Origin: Culex pipiens pallens
Taxonomy: Eukaryota > Arthropoda > Insecta > Diptera > Culicidae
Assembly: GCF_016801865.2 (NCBI RefSeq)
Contig: NC_068938.1
Span: 14,976,746-15,040,745, forward strand
Reading direction: 5' to 3'
DNA length: 64,000 bases
The position numbers and the translations under genes were made by a program. Below are positions 45,976-56,969 of the stretch, one piece after another (the first letter of the stretch is position 1; the number at the start of each line of letters is the position of its first letter). The notes under the pieces were generated by a model, which was not told where the DNA came from, ran no database searches, and saw only the letters and a list, made by a program, of their open reading frames with translations.

Positions 45976-47234
45976 ATATTTTTTTCAATCCTTCTGTACT
46001 ATTTGAAAAAATCAACTAAAATTTAACACCACTCAACAGCGAAGCGTCGTAAATTACCCAGCAAGCGATTAGAATTTGTTCTCGAGTCGTAAACCAAGTC
46101 GTAAAGCTTGAACTTGGCTATAGTAAAGCACGAGAGAGCAAGCTATGTTGGATTTAGAAATTTAGAAACCAAGACTGCTAGAGTTTGGAGCCTGGATTAG
46201 TTTTCAAAAGGACTTAAGATGTTAAATATTTTTGAAATTCCAATGATTTACTTGAATGTAAGTTGAATTAATATTTCTACTGACCTTTACCCGAAGCACG
46301 TGACTTCAACCGGCAACAATTTTGCATATCAACATAAACTACATGATGCTAGACGTTCGTTTAATTGAAGGTAATTAACTTACTCACATTAAGATGAACA
46401 CTTATAATGGCCAGATTTTATCATAAGCTTGAGGTACATAATGTACAATAAAATTCGTGTTTCATGATCTGCTAAAACTGCTGTTAAAGCCAAGGAAAGG
46501 AAAGTAAACAAAACTCTGTATGGAAAGAAAAAAACAACAACAACATTAAAAGCCACACTTGGCAAGGGCTGACGAGTAGTAATTAAGCTTTTTTTTCTAT
46601 CCCCCTCTGATGCCACCACTTGGCCATATTTGCGCCACTTGGCACATGACTGTTTTTCTCCACATCGGAAGGCCATTTTATGACACAAACACAAAAAGTT
46701 TATCGTCGAAAGGTCTCAATTTAGCAGCCGTTCGCTTGGCTGGTCGTCATATTCGTCATCCCTCGCCGGTTTGTGCTGGGATGATGTCGCGACCAGTAAT
46801 CAACTGAGCCAGCACTCTACACTCGTAGTAGGCGACGACGAAGCTTCGACGGGCGGGCTTAATTAAAGCAAAGCGCATGCTGAGATTTGCATTCGGGGAC
46901 GACGCGTTACTTAAACACACCCGCGGCTGCTGCTACTGCTGCCTTCATTCATGCGGCAAAGCGGGAGTGTTTAAATTGGCGTGAGATTGACGGATCGGCT
47001 GGGGAGATTTATCAAGTAAACATTCTTTAAAGAATAGTTTTTAAATTGAATGTATCTTCATTGAACTTAAACCGTTACAAGTATTTTTCAAAGCATTTGT
47101 CGCCTCCCTTCAAAACCCCGAAAAATCAGAGGGGGGGGGGGGAATTTTCTAGAAAGGCTTTAAAGTTTTAGGGAACATAGTGACTTTTAAGGTTTCACAT
47201 ATAAACAAACGTATTTTTGTTTTAATTTTGACGT
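45976..47234. other. non-coding DNA
   Basis: No gene. The stretch 46600-46990 is less repetitive and GC-richer than its surroundings, which could mean conserved non-coding DNA. A G run lies at 47130-47142. Confidence 0.3.
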
Positions 47235-47249
47235 ATAAATAACTTTAAT

Positions 47250-47668
47250 TCAATCAAAATCAAAAATCAAATTATTCGCTCTACAGCATTGCCTTGGCGT
47301 TCTCGATTGCGAGATTCCTACTCGAAACTAGGTGTCCGAAGGCTTGATTGTTGAGGCAATTGCAAACCTCTTTTTACACCTTAGCTTCCATCTACCCCGG
47401 GATTCGAACTGACGACCTTTGGATTGTTAGTCCAACTGCCTACAAGCGACTCCACCGAGACAGGACCCAGGAAGACGACTCCTACACCTGGACTGAGCTA
47501 ACGACCTAACCTTTGTAGGTTAGTCCGGGACCAACATTTCCTTCCCTTCCGACGGAAGGCGTGATCAGACAAATCTCGTCTCGAAAAATGCCACCGGGAC
47601 CGTCTGGGATTGAACCCAAGCCGACTGGGTGAGAGGCAATCACGCTTACCCCTACACCACGGTCCCGG
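47250..47668 (-). mobile_element. dimeric tRNA SINE (two tRNA-like units) with 15-bp target duplication
   Basis: Flanked by ATAAATAACTTTAAT at 47235-47249 and 47669-47683. On the minus strand, the first tRNA-like unit (complement of 47592-47668) has a perfect 7-bp acceptor stem GGGACCG/CGGTCCC and B box GGTTCAATCCC. It is followed by the GGTGGCATTTTTCGAGACGA body shared with the SINE at 16510-16786. A second tRNA-like unit (complement of about 47393-47465) follows, with anticodon arm TTGGA-CTAACAA-TCCAA (AAC, Val type) and B box AGTTCGAATCCC. The element ends in a GATTTTTGATTTTGATTG tail. Twin SINEs with two tRNA-related units are known from Culex pipiens; this one is longer. Confidence 0.85.
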
Positions 47669-47811
47669 ATAAATAACTTTAATAAATATATTTAAAAAAA
47701 ATGCGCAGATTATCTCATCGTTCAAATAAATCAAACAGGCTACGCTAATTACATGTAAAATTTGTTTTAAATTTCACGTTTTAAGTGTTATTGAATCAGA
47801 ATTTAAATGTG

Positions 47812-47892
47812 TAAACTGAATTTGGTCATTTTAGCCATTTTAATGACTAATTTGATCATTTTGGCAATTTTAGTAATCTTGATCATTTTGGT
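47812..47892. repeat. degenerate 9-bp minisatellite (left remnant)
   Basis: About nine diverged units of the GGTCATTTT type. The last eight bases, ATTTTGGT (47885-47892), are repeated after the inserted element at 48387-48394. Confidence 0.75.
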
Positions 47893-48386
47893 CAGTGATC
47901 CCCGTGCACCGCGTTCAACCGCGTTCTCTGTTTTCTATACTCGATCAAACACCAGCACCGCGTGTGCACGCGTACAAGCAAACCTAAATTCTGCCGTGTA
48001 CAGGCTGTACCCGTACACGAACCTCAAGTTTAAACCGAACCTTGCACCTCGGGTACAAACCCCGTGCAGGCCGACGACGCAAAAAAGAGACAAAAATATT
48101 TCCCTCACGCTCCCTCTGCTGTAAAGTGATGGTTCATTCTCCGCTGCAGTCACACTACAGTGTTTGCCACACAGATAGTGAGAAGCAGTCATTTTTTTTC
48201 GTCTCTTTATACGCTCTTCGCTCGCACGGCGTTGTACCCGAGGTGTGCACCCCGTGTTTACACCGCGTGTAAACTTGAGTGCGCCGTGCGGGGAGAACTC
48301 GAACATGGTAGCCTGGTGTGTTTGAGGTTCATCTGCACTGAAAACTTGTACGGCGTATACGGCGTGCGCGCGTTTCGGGAAGACTG
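47893..48386. mobile_element. 494-bp hAT-type MITE inserted in the 9-bp minisatellite
   Basis: The left end is CAGTGATCCCCG; the right end (complement) is CAGTCTTCCCG. It is flanked by perfect 8-bp ATTTTGGT copies, and 8-bp duplications with CAG-type ends are the hAT signature. The interior is GC-rich and folds: 48022-48090 (CTCAAGTTTA, GCACCTCGGGTACAA, CCCCGTGC, AAAGAGAC) pairs with 48198-48276. Caution: ATTTTGGT is also part of the minisatellite unit, but the sequence after it (TATTTC) fits a real duplication. Open frames inside are by-products. Confidence 0.8.
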
Positions 48387-49990
48387 ATTTTGGTTATTTC
48401 TGTAATATTGCTCATTTTGGTCATTTTGGTCATTTTGGTCATTTTGGTCATTTTGGTCATTTTGGTCATTTTGGTCATTTTGGTCATTTTGGTCATTTGG
48501 TAATTTTGGTAATTTCAGTCATTTTGGTCATTTTGGTCATTTTGGTAATTTTGGTAATTTTGGTCATTTTGGTCATTTTGGTCATTTGGGTCATTTTGGG
48601 CATTTTGGTCATTTTGGTCATTTTGGTCATTTTGGTCATTTTGTTCATTTTGTTCATTTTGGTCATTTTGGTCATTTTGGTCATTTTGGTCATTTTGGTC
48701 ATTTTGGTCATTTTGGTCATTTTGGTCATTTTGGTCATTTTGGTCATTTTGGTCATTTTGGTCATTTTGGTCATTTTGGTCATTTTGGTCATTTTGGTCA
48801 TTTTGGTCATTTTGGTCATTTTGGTCATTTTAGTCATTTTGGTCATTTTGATAATTTTGGCCATTTTGGTCATTTTGGTAATTTTGGTCATTTTGGTCAT
48901 TTTGGTCATTTTGGTCATTTTAGTTATTTTGGTCATTTTGGTCATTTTGGTCATTTTGGTCATTTTGGTCATTTTGGTCATTTTAGTCATTTTGGTCATT
49001 TTGGTCATTTTGGTCATTTTGGTAATTTTGGCCATTTTGGTCATTTTGGTAATTTCGGGCATTTTGGTAATTTTGGTATTTTGGTCATTTTGGTCATTTT
49101 AGTTATTTTGGTCATTTTGGTCATTTTGGTCATTTTGGTCATTTTGGTCATTTTGGTCATTTTGGTCAATTTGGTCATTTTGGTCATTTTGGTCATTTTG
49201 GTCATTTTGGTCATTTTAATCATTTTGGTCATTTTGGTCATTTTGGTCATTTTGGTCATGTTGGTCATTTTGGTCATTTTGATCGTTTTGGTCATTTTAA
49301 TCATTTTGGTCATTTTGGCCATTTTGGTCATTTTGGTCATTTTGGTCATTTTGGTCATTTTGGTCATTTTGGTCATTTTGGTCATTTTGGTCATTTTGGT
49401 CATTTTGGCCATTTTGGTCATTTTGGTCATTTTGGTCATTTTGGTCATTTTGGTCATTTTGGTCATTTTAGTCATTTTGGTCATTTTGATAATTTTGGCC
49501 ATTTTGGTCATTTTGGTCATTTTGGTAATTTTGGTCATTTTGGTCATTTTGGTCATTTTAGTTATTTTGGTCATTTTGGTCATTTTGGTCATTTTGGTCA
49601 TTTTAGTCATTTTGGTCATTTTGGTCATTTTGGTCATTTTGGTAATTTTGGCCATTTTGGTCATTTTGGTAATTTTGGTCATTTTGGTAATTTTGGTAAT
49701 TTTGGTCATTTTGGTCATTTTAGTTATTTTGGTCATTTTGGTCATTTTGGTCATTTTGGTCATTTTGGTCATTTTGGTCATTTTGGTCATTTTGGTCATT
49801 TTGGTCATTTTGGTCAATTTGGTCATTTTGGTCATTTTGATCATTTTGGTCATTTTGGTCATTTTGGTCATTTTGGTCATTTTAATCATTTTGGTCATTT
49901 TGGTCATTTTGGTCATTTTGGTCATGTTGGTCATTTTGGTAACATTGAAATTTTTTAGTAATTTTTGTCATATTAGTCATTTTGGCCATA
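48387..49990. repeat. 9-bp minisatellite (GGTCATTTT)n
   Basis: About 170 units of GGTCATTTT, with scattered variants GGTAATTTT, AGTCATTTT, AGTTATTTT, GGCCATTTT and GATAATTTT. Blocks of identical variants in the same order recur (for example 48829-48925, 49467-49565 and 49600-49710), showing higher-order duplication. Because 9 is a multiple of 3, every frame is open and yields long fictitious peptides. Confidence 0.95.
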
Positions 49991-51714
49991 TTAGTCATTG
50001 AAATAAACGTTTTTTTACATTATAGAATGTATTTTTATCATAAATTTTATTCATTTTAAAAGATAATCATAACAGCGTCGGCGACGGTCATGACAAAAAA
50101 AAACGATAACAAATCATAGGAGTGGCATCGGGGGGCCCATCAGCCTGCTATATGATGTAGTTATCTAATTAAGTGATTAATCAATTACAGGTGAGCCCGC
50201 CAACTCGAGATGAGCCTGTGGTGGTGGTCTTGTTCGATGCAATTATTATATGTTTATACGCCACTCTCGTGATTAGCTGTCATGTCAACCTATATCCCCG
50301 CTAACTGTGCATTGCGTTACGTACGCTAGGGACGGGCCCTTTTGGCGACATGTCAATTACAATTAAGTAACCTTGCTCGCTTCCACCGGCGCACAATTAG
50401 TTCTCCGTTGAGGAGCCACGTTGGCTCTCTCTGACATACTAATGTGTGTGACTGTGTGTGTGCTTCACGACTTCAGTGCGCGAAACTGTAAATCATTTCC
50501 GCCTGCTTTTTTTTTTGTTACACAGTTTGAAATTATAATATTCTAGATTTTTTGTTATCGTAATTTCTATCAAACTTGAGAAAATGTTATTTCTAGTGAT
50601 TATATTTAGTATGTTTTTTATTTATAAATTAAAAATATAATAAAGCACTTTATTTCTGTGCATCCAGTAGGTAGTAACTACTTGCCTCCAACTGTTTGAT
50701 TATGCAACACTTTTTTTGTAAAAATATGGACAGACATGAACACGTTGGCTGGCGGTACGAAACTTCGAAACAACAACGCCCGCCGCCGCCGCCGCTAGTT
50801 GAAATGCAATTGTTTTTCCTCCCCTTAGTAGAGGCAGGTAGGCTAACAGCTCAGGTATGCAACCTCATGCGGCCATTTTTGTATCGTCGTTTATCGAGCC
50901 GGGAAACATCTGATGCACCAGCACAGCACTGCTGCTGATCGGTTCTCGGGCTATAATTGCTTGATGATGTGGAATGAGTACGTACAATCGCCGGGTGTGT
51001 GTTGTGTTCTGGCTAGAACGACGTGGTGTGTAATGTGTTTTTAGGTTAGCTGTGTTTCGTTGCAGTATCAGATTCATTATTGTATACACCAAAATGTTAA
51101 GTTAAACTAATATAGAGAAATCTTGTGTTAAAATAAACATTAATGGTTTATCATTCCTTACAGAAGAAGCGTCCAACATAATTTGAACTTTTTTATGAAA
51201 GCAGCTAGAACTTAAGCTTAAAATATGCAATAAAAATTGCTCTTAATTTTTTTTACTGAAAACCTATTTGAGAAAAAAAAACTTTACAATTCTCTACGTT
51301 TTAACAAATCGCCAGTGCTATGAATTTTCTTATATATTTGGAAGAAGCTTTGTCTATGTTTTCTCTGCGCCTAATATAAAACATCAGAATCACTTTTTTT
51401 ATTTCTTTGCAAAAAATTATATCAAAAAGTAAACATTTGGATGGATCTCCTTCAAGCAAGTCTGTCAAGAAAAGCCACGATCCAATTTTTGTTAAATAAA
51501 CTTAAAAATCAAATTTAAACTTTTTTTCTTGCGCAAACTTTTATTGTGCGCGGAAAAAAAACCCAATTCGTTTTGTGTAATGTAAAAAGAAATCTAAATT
51601 TTAGAACCCAATCAGACATGAGAAGATTTTTTTTTATCAATTTGGTGTGTTGTGCAAAATTGAAGGTTATGATTGTTTAATTGTTTTGTAATTGTCACTA
51701 TTAACACATTTAAT
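49991..51714. other. unique non-coding DNA between the two 9-bp arrays
   Basis: No gene. The part 50130-50490 is relatively GC-balanced, with several TAATTA-type strings (TAATTAAG, GATTAATCAATTA, CAATTA), and could be a conserved regulatory element. The remainder is AT-rich. Confidence 0.35.
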
Positions 51715-53875
51715 ATTTTAGTCATTTTGGTCAGTTTGGTCATTTTGATCATTTTGGTCATTTTGGCGATTTCGGTAATTTTCGTCATTTTGGTAATTTT
51801 CGTCATTTTAGTCATTTTCGTCATTTTCATCATTTTCATCATTTGCATCATTTTCATCATTTTCATCATTTTCATCTTTTCGTAATTTTCGCAATTTTCG
51901 CCATTTTCGTCATTTTGGTAATTTTGATCATTTTGATCATTTTGATCATTTTGATCATTTTGATCATTTTGATCATTTTGATCATTTTGATCATTTTGAT
52001 CATTTTGATCATTTTGATCATTTTGATCATTTTGATCATTTTGATCATTTTGATCATTTTGATCATTTTGATCATTTTGATCATTTTGATCATTTTGATC
52101 ATTTTGATCATTTTGATCATTTTGATCATTTTGATCATTTTGATCATTTTGATCATTTTGATCATTTTGATCATTTTGATCATTTTGATCATTTTGATCG
52201 TTTTGATCATTTTGATCATTTTGATCATTTTGGTAATTTTGGTAATTTTGATCATTTTGATCATTTTGTTCATTTTGATCATTTTGATCATTTTGATCAT
52301 TTTGATCATTTTGATCATTTTGATCATTTTGATCATTTTGATCATTTTGATCATTTTGATCATTTTGATCATTTTGATCATTTTGATCATTTTGATCATT
52401 TTGATCATTTTGATCATTTTGATCATTTTGATCATTTTGATCATTTTGATCATTTTGATCATTTTGATCATTTTGATCATTTTGATCATTTTGATCATTT
52501 TGATCATTTTGATCATTTTGATCATTTTGATCATTTTGATCATTTTGATCATTTTGATCATTTTGATCATTTTGATCATTTTGATCATTTTGATCATTTT
52601 GATCATTTTGATCATTTTGATCATTTTGGTCATTTTGGTCTTTTTGGTCTTTTTGGTCTTTTTGGTCATTTTGGTCATTTTGATCATTTTGATCATTTTG
52701 ATCATTTTGATCATTTTGATCATTTTGATCATTTTGATCATTTTGATCATTTTGATCATTTTGATCATTTTGATCATTTTGATCATTTTGATCATTTTGA
52801 TCATTTTGATCATTTTGATCATTTTGATCATTTTGATCATTTTGATCATTTTGATCATTTTGGTAATTTTGGTAATTTTGATCATTTTGATCATTTTGGT
52901 AATTTTGGTAATTTTGATCATTTTGATCATTTTGATCATTTTGATCATTTTGATCATTTTGATCATTTTGATCATTTTGATCATTTTGATCATTTTGATC
53001 ATTTTGATCATTTTGATCATTTTGATCATTTTGATCATTTTGATCATTTTGATCATTTTGATCATTTTGATCATTTTGATCATTTTGATCATTTTGATCA
53101 TTTTGATCATTTTGATCATTTTGATCATTTTGATCATTTTGATCATTTTGATCATTTTGATCATTTTGATCATTTTGATCATTTTGGTCATTTTGATCAT
53201 TTTGATCATTTTGATCATTTTGATCATTTTGATCATATTGATCATTTTGATCATATTGATCATTTTGATCATATTGATCATTTTGATCATTTTGATCATT
53301 TTGATCATTTTGATCATTTTGATCATTTTGATCATTTTGATCATTTTGATCATTTGATCATTTTGATCATTTGATCATTTTGATCATTTTGATCATTTTG
53401 ATCTTTTTGATCATTTTGATCATTTTGATCATTTTGATCATTTTGATCATTTTGATCATTTTGATCATTTTGATCATTTTGATCATTTTGATCATTTTGA
53501 TCATTTCGGTCATTTCGGTCATTTTAGTATTCTTATCACTTTGTTCTTTTTGGTCATTTTAATCATTTTGCTCCTTTTTCTCATTTCGCTCATTTTGCTA
53601 ATTTTTTGTCATTTTGATCTTTTTGGTAATTTTGATCCTGTGGTCATTTCGGTAATTTGGTAATTTTTGTAATTTTGATAGTTTTGGTATTTTTGGTAAT
53701 TTGCATAAATTTGGTTATTTTGGTAAATTTGATAGATTTGGTAATTTTGGTAATGTTGGTAATTTCGGAAATTTTGGAAATTTTGATCATTTTGATTATT
53801 TTGATCATTTCTATCATTTTGGTCATCCTGGTCATTTCGGTTATTTTGATCGGTTAGGTCATTTTGATTATTTAA
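51715..53875. repeat. 9-bp minisatellite (GATCATTTT)n
   Basis: Degenerate GGTCATTTT/CGTCATTTT units at both ends grade into a nearly pure core of GATCATTTT (about 51924-53508, about 176 units). Each unit contains the palindrome TGATCA. A short block near 52627-52680 carries GGTCTTTTT units. One base per unit separates it from the array at 48387-49990. Confidence 0.95.
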
Positions 53876-53894
53876 GTTGAAATGACTTGACAAA

Positions 53895-54500
53895 CATTTT
53901 GCCTTCCTTATCTTACTGAGGAAAGGCTATAAAATCACTAGATAATGAACTTCCTAGTTTGAACTCCTAGACCTACCTTCCGTAAACTGAGTTCACATCG
54001 ACTCAGTATATTTTCCTGTGGTTTTTGTAAGAAGCCCCATCGTGCTATTTATTTTTAGAAAAGTATTTTAAAGACCTTTCGAAGATTGATGATCTGACAA
54101 CCCTATCGAAAATTATAAGACCTTTGAATGGGTTTATACACTTTGATGGAGTCGGCTCTCAGATATTTCGATAAAAATTATGTTCGATACGTTATGCGAC
54201 CCATCGATAGGTATAATTGGGAAACCTTTTCAAAGAACCCAGAATATGGAAGATCTGGCTACCCTATCTAAAGTTATGAATCATTGAGTTAAATCGATTG
54301 AACAGTGGTTGCGCAGCGCTGCCAGTCGGAAGAAAGCATCCTGATTGACCAGGCCTTCTTTGCTGCATTACCGACAGCAAGGATTCGGTGAACGGACACC
54401 ATTCTACTGAATCTACAGGGGAGGAAGAATGCGTGGACATACCGTACCATACGCTCCGGATCAGTTTTGATGTGGTGTGTTAATTTGTGTGTGTGCATGT
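53895..54500. repeat. probable dispersed repeat (CTTACTGAGGAAAGGCTATA type)
   Basis: GCCTTCC..CTTACTGAGGAAAGGCTATA at 53901-53932 starts a block with GATAGG/CCTATC motifs. I associate the phrase with dispersed mosquito repeats from memory. The block 54290-54480 shows some codon-like structure on the minus strand but no domain. Ends are not defined. Confidence 0.35.
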
Positions 54501-55399
54501 TTTGTAAGTGTAAATTTAATCAACAAAGTTAATTACATCGAATTCACGATCCCATTACAATCGCTATGCACAGAAAGGTTCGCATCACAGCATTTAATAA
54601 AAACGAAACCCAAACATTCCAATTTCCTATAACCAAAAGAAACCAATACTCAAAACAAAACGCGCCAACGAAAAACTCCCCTTCAAACAACGCGTTTTGC
54701 AAAACTTTATGCACGGCAATAAATCGAAACTATTTGCGTCGCTTTTCCACCCCACCAAACCAAAGGAGGAAAATTGCAACTATACAAGTCTGTGTGTAAA
54801 TCTATTTGTGCGCTCGAGAGTGTATTTGACACCGTGCACAAACACTCGCACACACACACACAGCTACAAAGTATCAAAACAAAACAAACTTTGCCCGAGT
54901 TTGCGAGTCGTTATTGTCGAGTTGAGTTGCGACTTTACTGGCAAAGTACAATTTGTTGTAGTGGTAGTAGTAGTTGTTGCCAACATTCCAAAAGTGGCGC
55001 AAATAAGAGGAAGAAGAAGACGCCTCTCCAAGAAGAGAGTGAAAACTGGAAAAACAGCCAAACAACCAACCCACCCAACTCAACTCGGCAAAATTGAGCG
55101 AATGTGCACAAAAGCTAGTCAAGGGTAACGAGAAAAGCAGGCTTAGAAGAGTGTGCTGCCTTATGGTGTGGTTGTCGTTGTTTAAGTAATGTTGTTGTTG
55201 CTGCTGCTTGCTCGTCTGACTTTGATAAGTACATAGCAGGCCGTGCGGTGTAGTACTGCTGTTGTGTGCGTTTGTTTTAGTATATATGCTAAGCAAGCCT
55301 TGCCTAACGGGTGCTAATTTATTTTTTTGACGGATTTTTTTTTCAAAATTTCTAAAATCGAGGCGTTTATAAAATTGGACACTTAGAACAAAGTGTACC
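54501..55399. other. non-coding DNA
   Basis: A CA-rich microsatellite lies at 54839-54862. Gln/Thr/Asn-rich frames around 54860-55130 come from simple-sequence bias. No gene. Confidence 0.3.
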
Positions 55400-55485
55400 A
55401 TGCATTTTGAACACTTTGTTCATGGTTCCGAATTTCATGAACGCTTGTTCACGATTTCGGGAACTGATTTTCCCCCCGTGTATTT
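55400..55485. mobile_element. partial copy of the small TA-type MITE
   Basis: GGTTCCGAATTTCATGAACG, CTTGTTCACGATT, ACTGATTTT and CCCCGTGTA in order match the complement of the complete copy at 60959-61072. The left end is degraded. Confidence 0.6.
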
Positions 55486-56465
55486 ACATTTTTGATTATA
55501 ACTCGGGAATTCAGCAAACAAATTAAACCAAATTTCTTCAAAGGGTTACTTTTGTTTAAAAATAAAATTCTTTTTGATTTCAAAAAAAATCATTAAAGAA
55601 TCAATAAAACTTTCATCGCCACCCCAACGGTCCACACTGCCGCTCGACTTTACCCAAGACCATCAATGGCAGTGATGATTATCCGTCCATAATTAGTTTG
55701 AAATAGAGTAAATGATAGATAATGAGAGCGAAGGGGGACCAACCGGTTTTTTTCCTCCTCTGACAGCCATCAGGAATCAGTTTCACCGCTAATTGTCAAT
55801 CGGACTCTAATTAGCGTCATGGTCGTCGTCCCTTTTAAAGGAATCAGGTTTACTTTTTGTCCCATCTCCTGCTAAACACGCACCCTCCTGTACGCAAAAT
55901 AAAACGAGCTGTAAATAACATTAGAAGGTTTGTTTTAAAATAACGAGACATCAACATCACGCTCCTTATCCAAGGTCACTTTGATTGGGGTACAGGAAAA
56001 TAATCATTAAAAGTATACCCCTCCAAAGACATTCAAGCATGCCATGACCTAAACCACAGTACAGTCGCCTCAATTTTTAAGTCCATTCAAAAATGCCAAC
56101 CCCGGAGAAGAGCCTTCAAGCAGCCCGGAGATTTGCGAGGATGACAGTCAGGAAAAAAATATCTCAAAAAATCTCCAATCTCATCCGAGCGGCAGCTTCC
56201 TATGTACGAAAAAAATGCCGCCACGAATAGAACACCACCGTACAAGTGGGTTATTTGCCCTGGGGAACCGGTAATAGGGTGGTGGTAAGTCAACAGAGAC
56301 ACAACCCATCATCATTATCATCAATGGCACACGGACACACAGACCGAAACCGAGAGCACCGGGAGATCATGAACCGTGGTGGAGAGCAAGTTACTAACTG
56401 CTTAGTTCTGAATAGTGAGTTTCATGAGACATAATTTGGACATTTATTAACTAATTGATTTATCT
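55486..56465. other. non-coding DNA
   Basis: The part 55640-55860 is less repetitive, with TAATTAG-type strings (CATAATTAGTTT, TCTAATTAGCG), and may be a conserved regulatory element. No gene. Confidence 0.3.
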
Positions 56466-56467
56466 TA

Positions 56468-56828
56468 AAACTGAAAACTAAAAACTAAAAACTAAAAACT
56501 AAAAACTAAAAACTAAAAACTAAAAACTAAAAACTAAAAACTAAAAACTAAAAACTAAAAACTAAAAACTAAAAACTAAAAACTAAAAACTAAAAACTAA
56601 AAACTAAAAACTAAAAACTAAAAACTAAAAACTAAAAACTAAAAACTAAAAACTAAAAACTAAAAACTAAAAACTAAAAACTAAAAACTAAAAACTAAAA
56701 ACTAAAAACTAAAAACTAAAAAACTAAAATCTAAAAACTAAAAACTAAAAACTAAAAACTAAAAACTAAAAACTAAAAACTAAAAACTAAAATCTAAAAA
56801 CTAAAAACTAAAAACTAAAAACTAAAAA
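56468..56828. repeat. 7-bp minisatellite (AAAAACT)n
   Basis: About 50 copies of ACTAAAA, nearly perfect, with rare ATCTAAA variants (near 56728 and 56790). Confidence 0.95.
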
Positions 56829-56969
56829 CTTTAGACTTTAGACTTTAGACTTTAGACTTTAGACTTTAGACTTTAGACTTTAGACTTTAGACTTTAGACT
56901 TTAGACTTTAGACTTTAGACTTTAGACTTTAGACTTTAGACTTTAGACTTTAGACTTTAGACTTTAGAC
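56829..56969. repeat. 7-bp minisatellite (CTTTAGA)n directly abutting the previous array
   Basis: About 20 perfect copies of CTTTAGA. The unit length stays 7 across the junction while the unit changes from ACTAAAA to ACTTTAG. Confidence 0.95.

Noticed and set aside
47935..48387. Overlapping 75-123 codon frames on both strands
   Set aside because: They lie inside the GC-rich hAT-type MITE; open frames arise from GC content and inverted arms, with no transposase motif.
48493..50001. Very long open frames of MTK, VIL or GHF repeats
   Set aside because: They are direct consequences of a 9-bp tandem repeat, which is a multiple of three and lacks stops in most frames on both strands. No start context, no domain and no flanking coding signal.
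51843..53357. 500-codon frames of LII and MIK repeats
   Set aside because: Same artefact from the GATCATTTT array.
54290..54480. Coding exon of a retroelement on the minus strand
   Set aside because: An open frame with somewhat balanced composition but no reverse transcriptase, endonuclease or zinc-knuckle motif.
56829..56969. Telomere-like repeat (TTTAGAC resembling TTAGG-type units)
   Set aside because: The unit is 7 bp, internal, and directly continues another 7-bp array. Mosquitoes are not known to use short telomeric repeats of this form.
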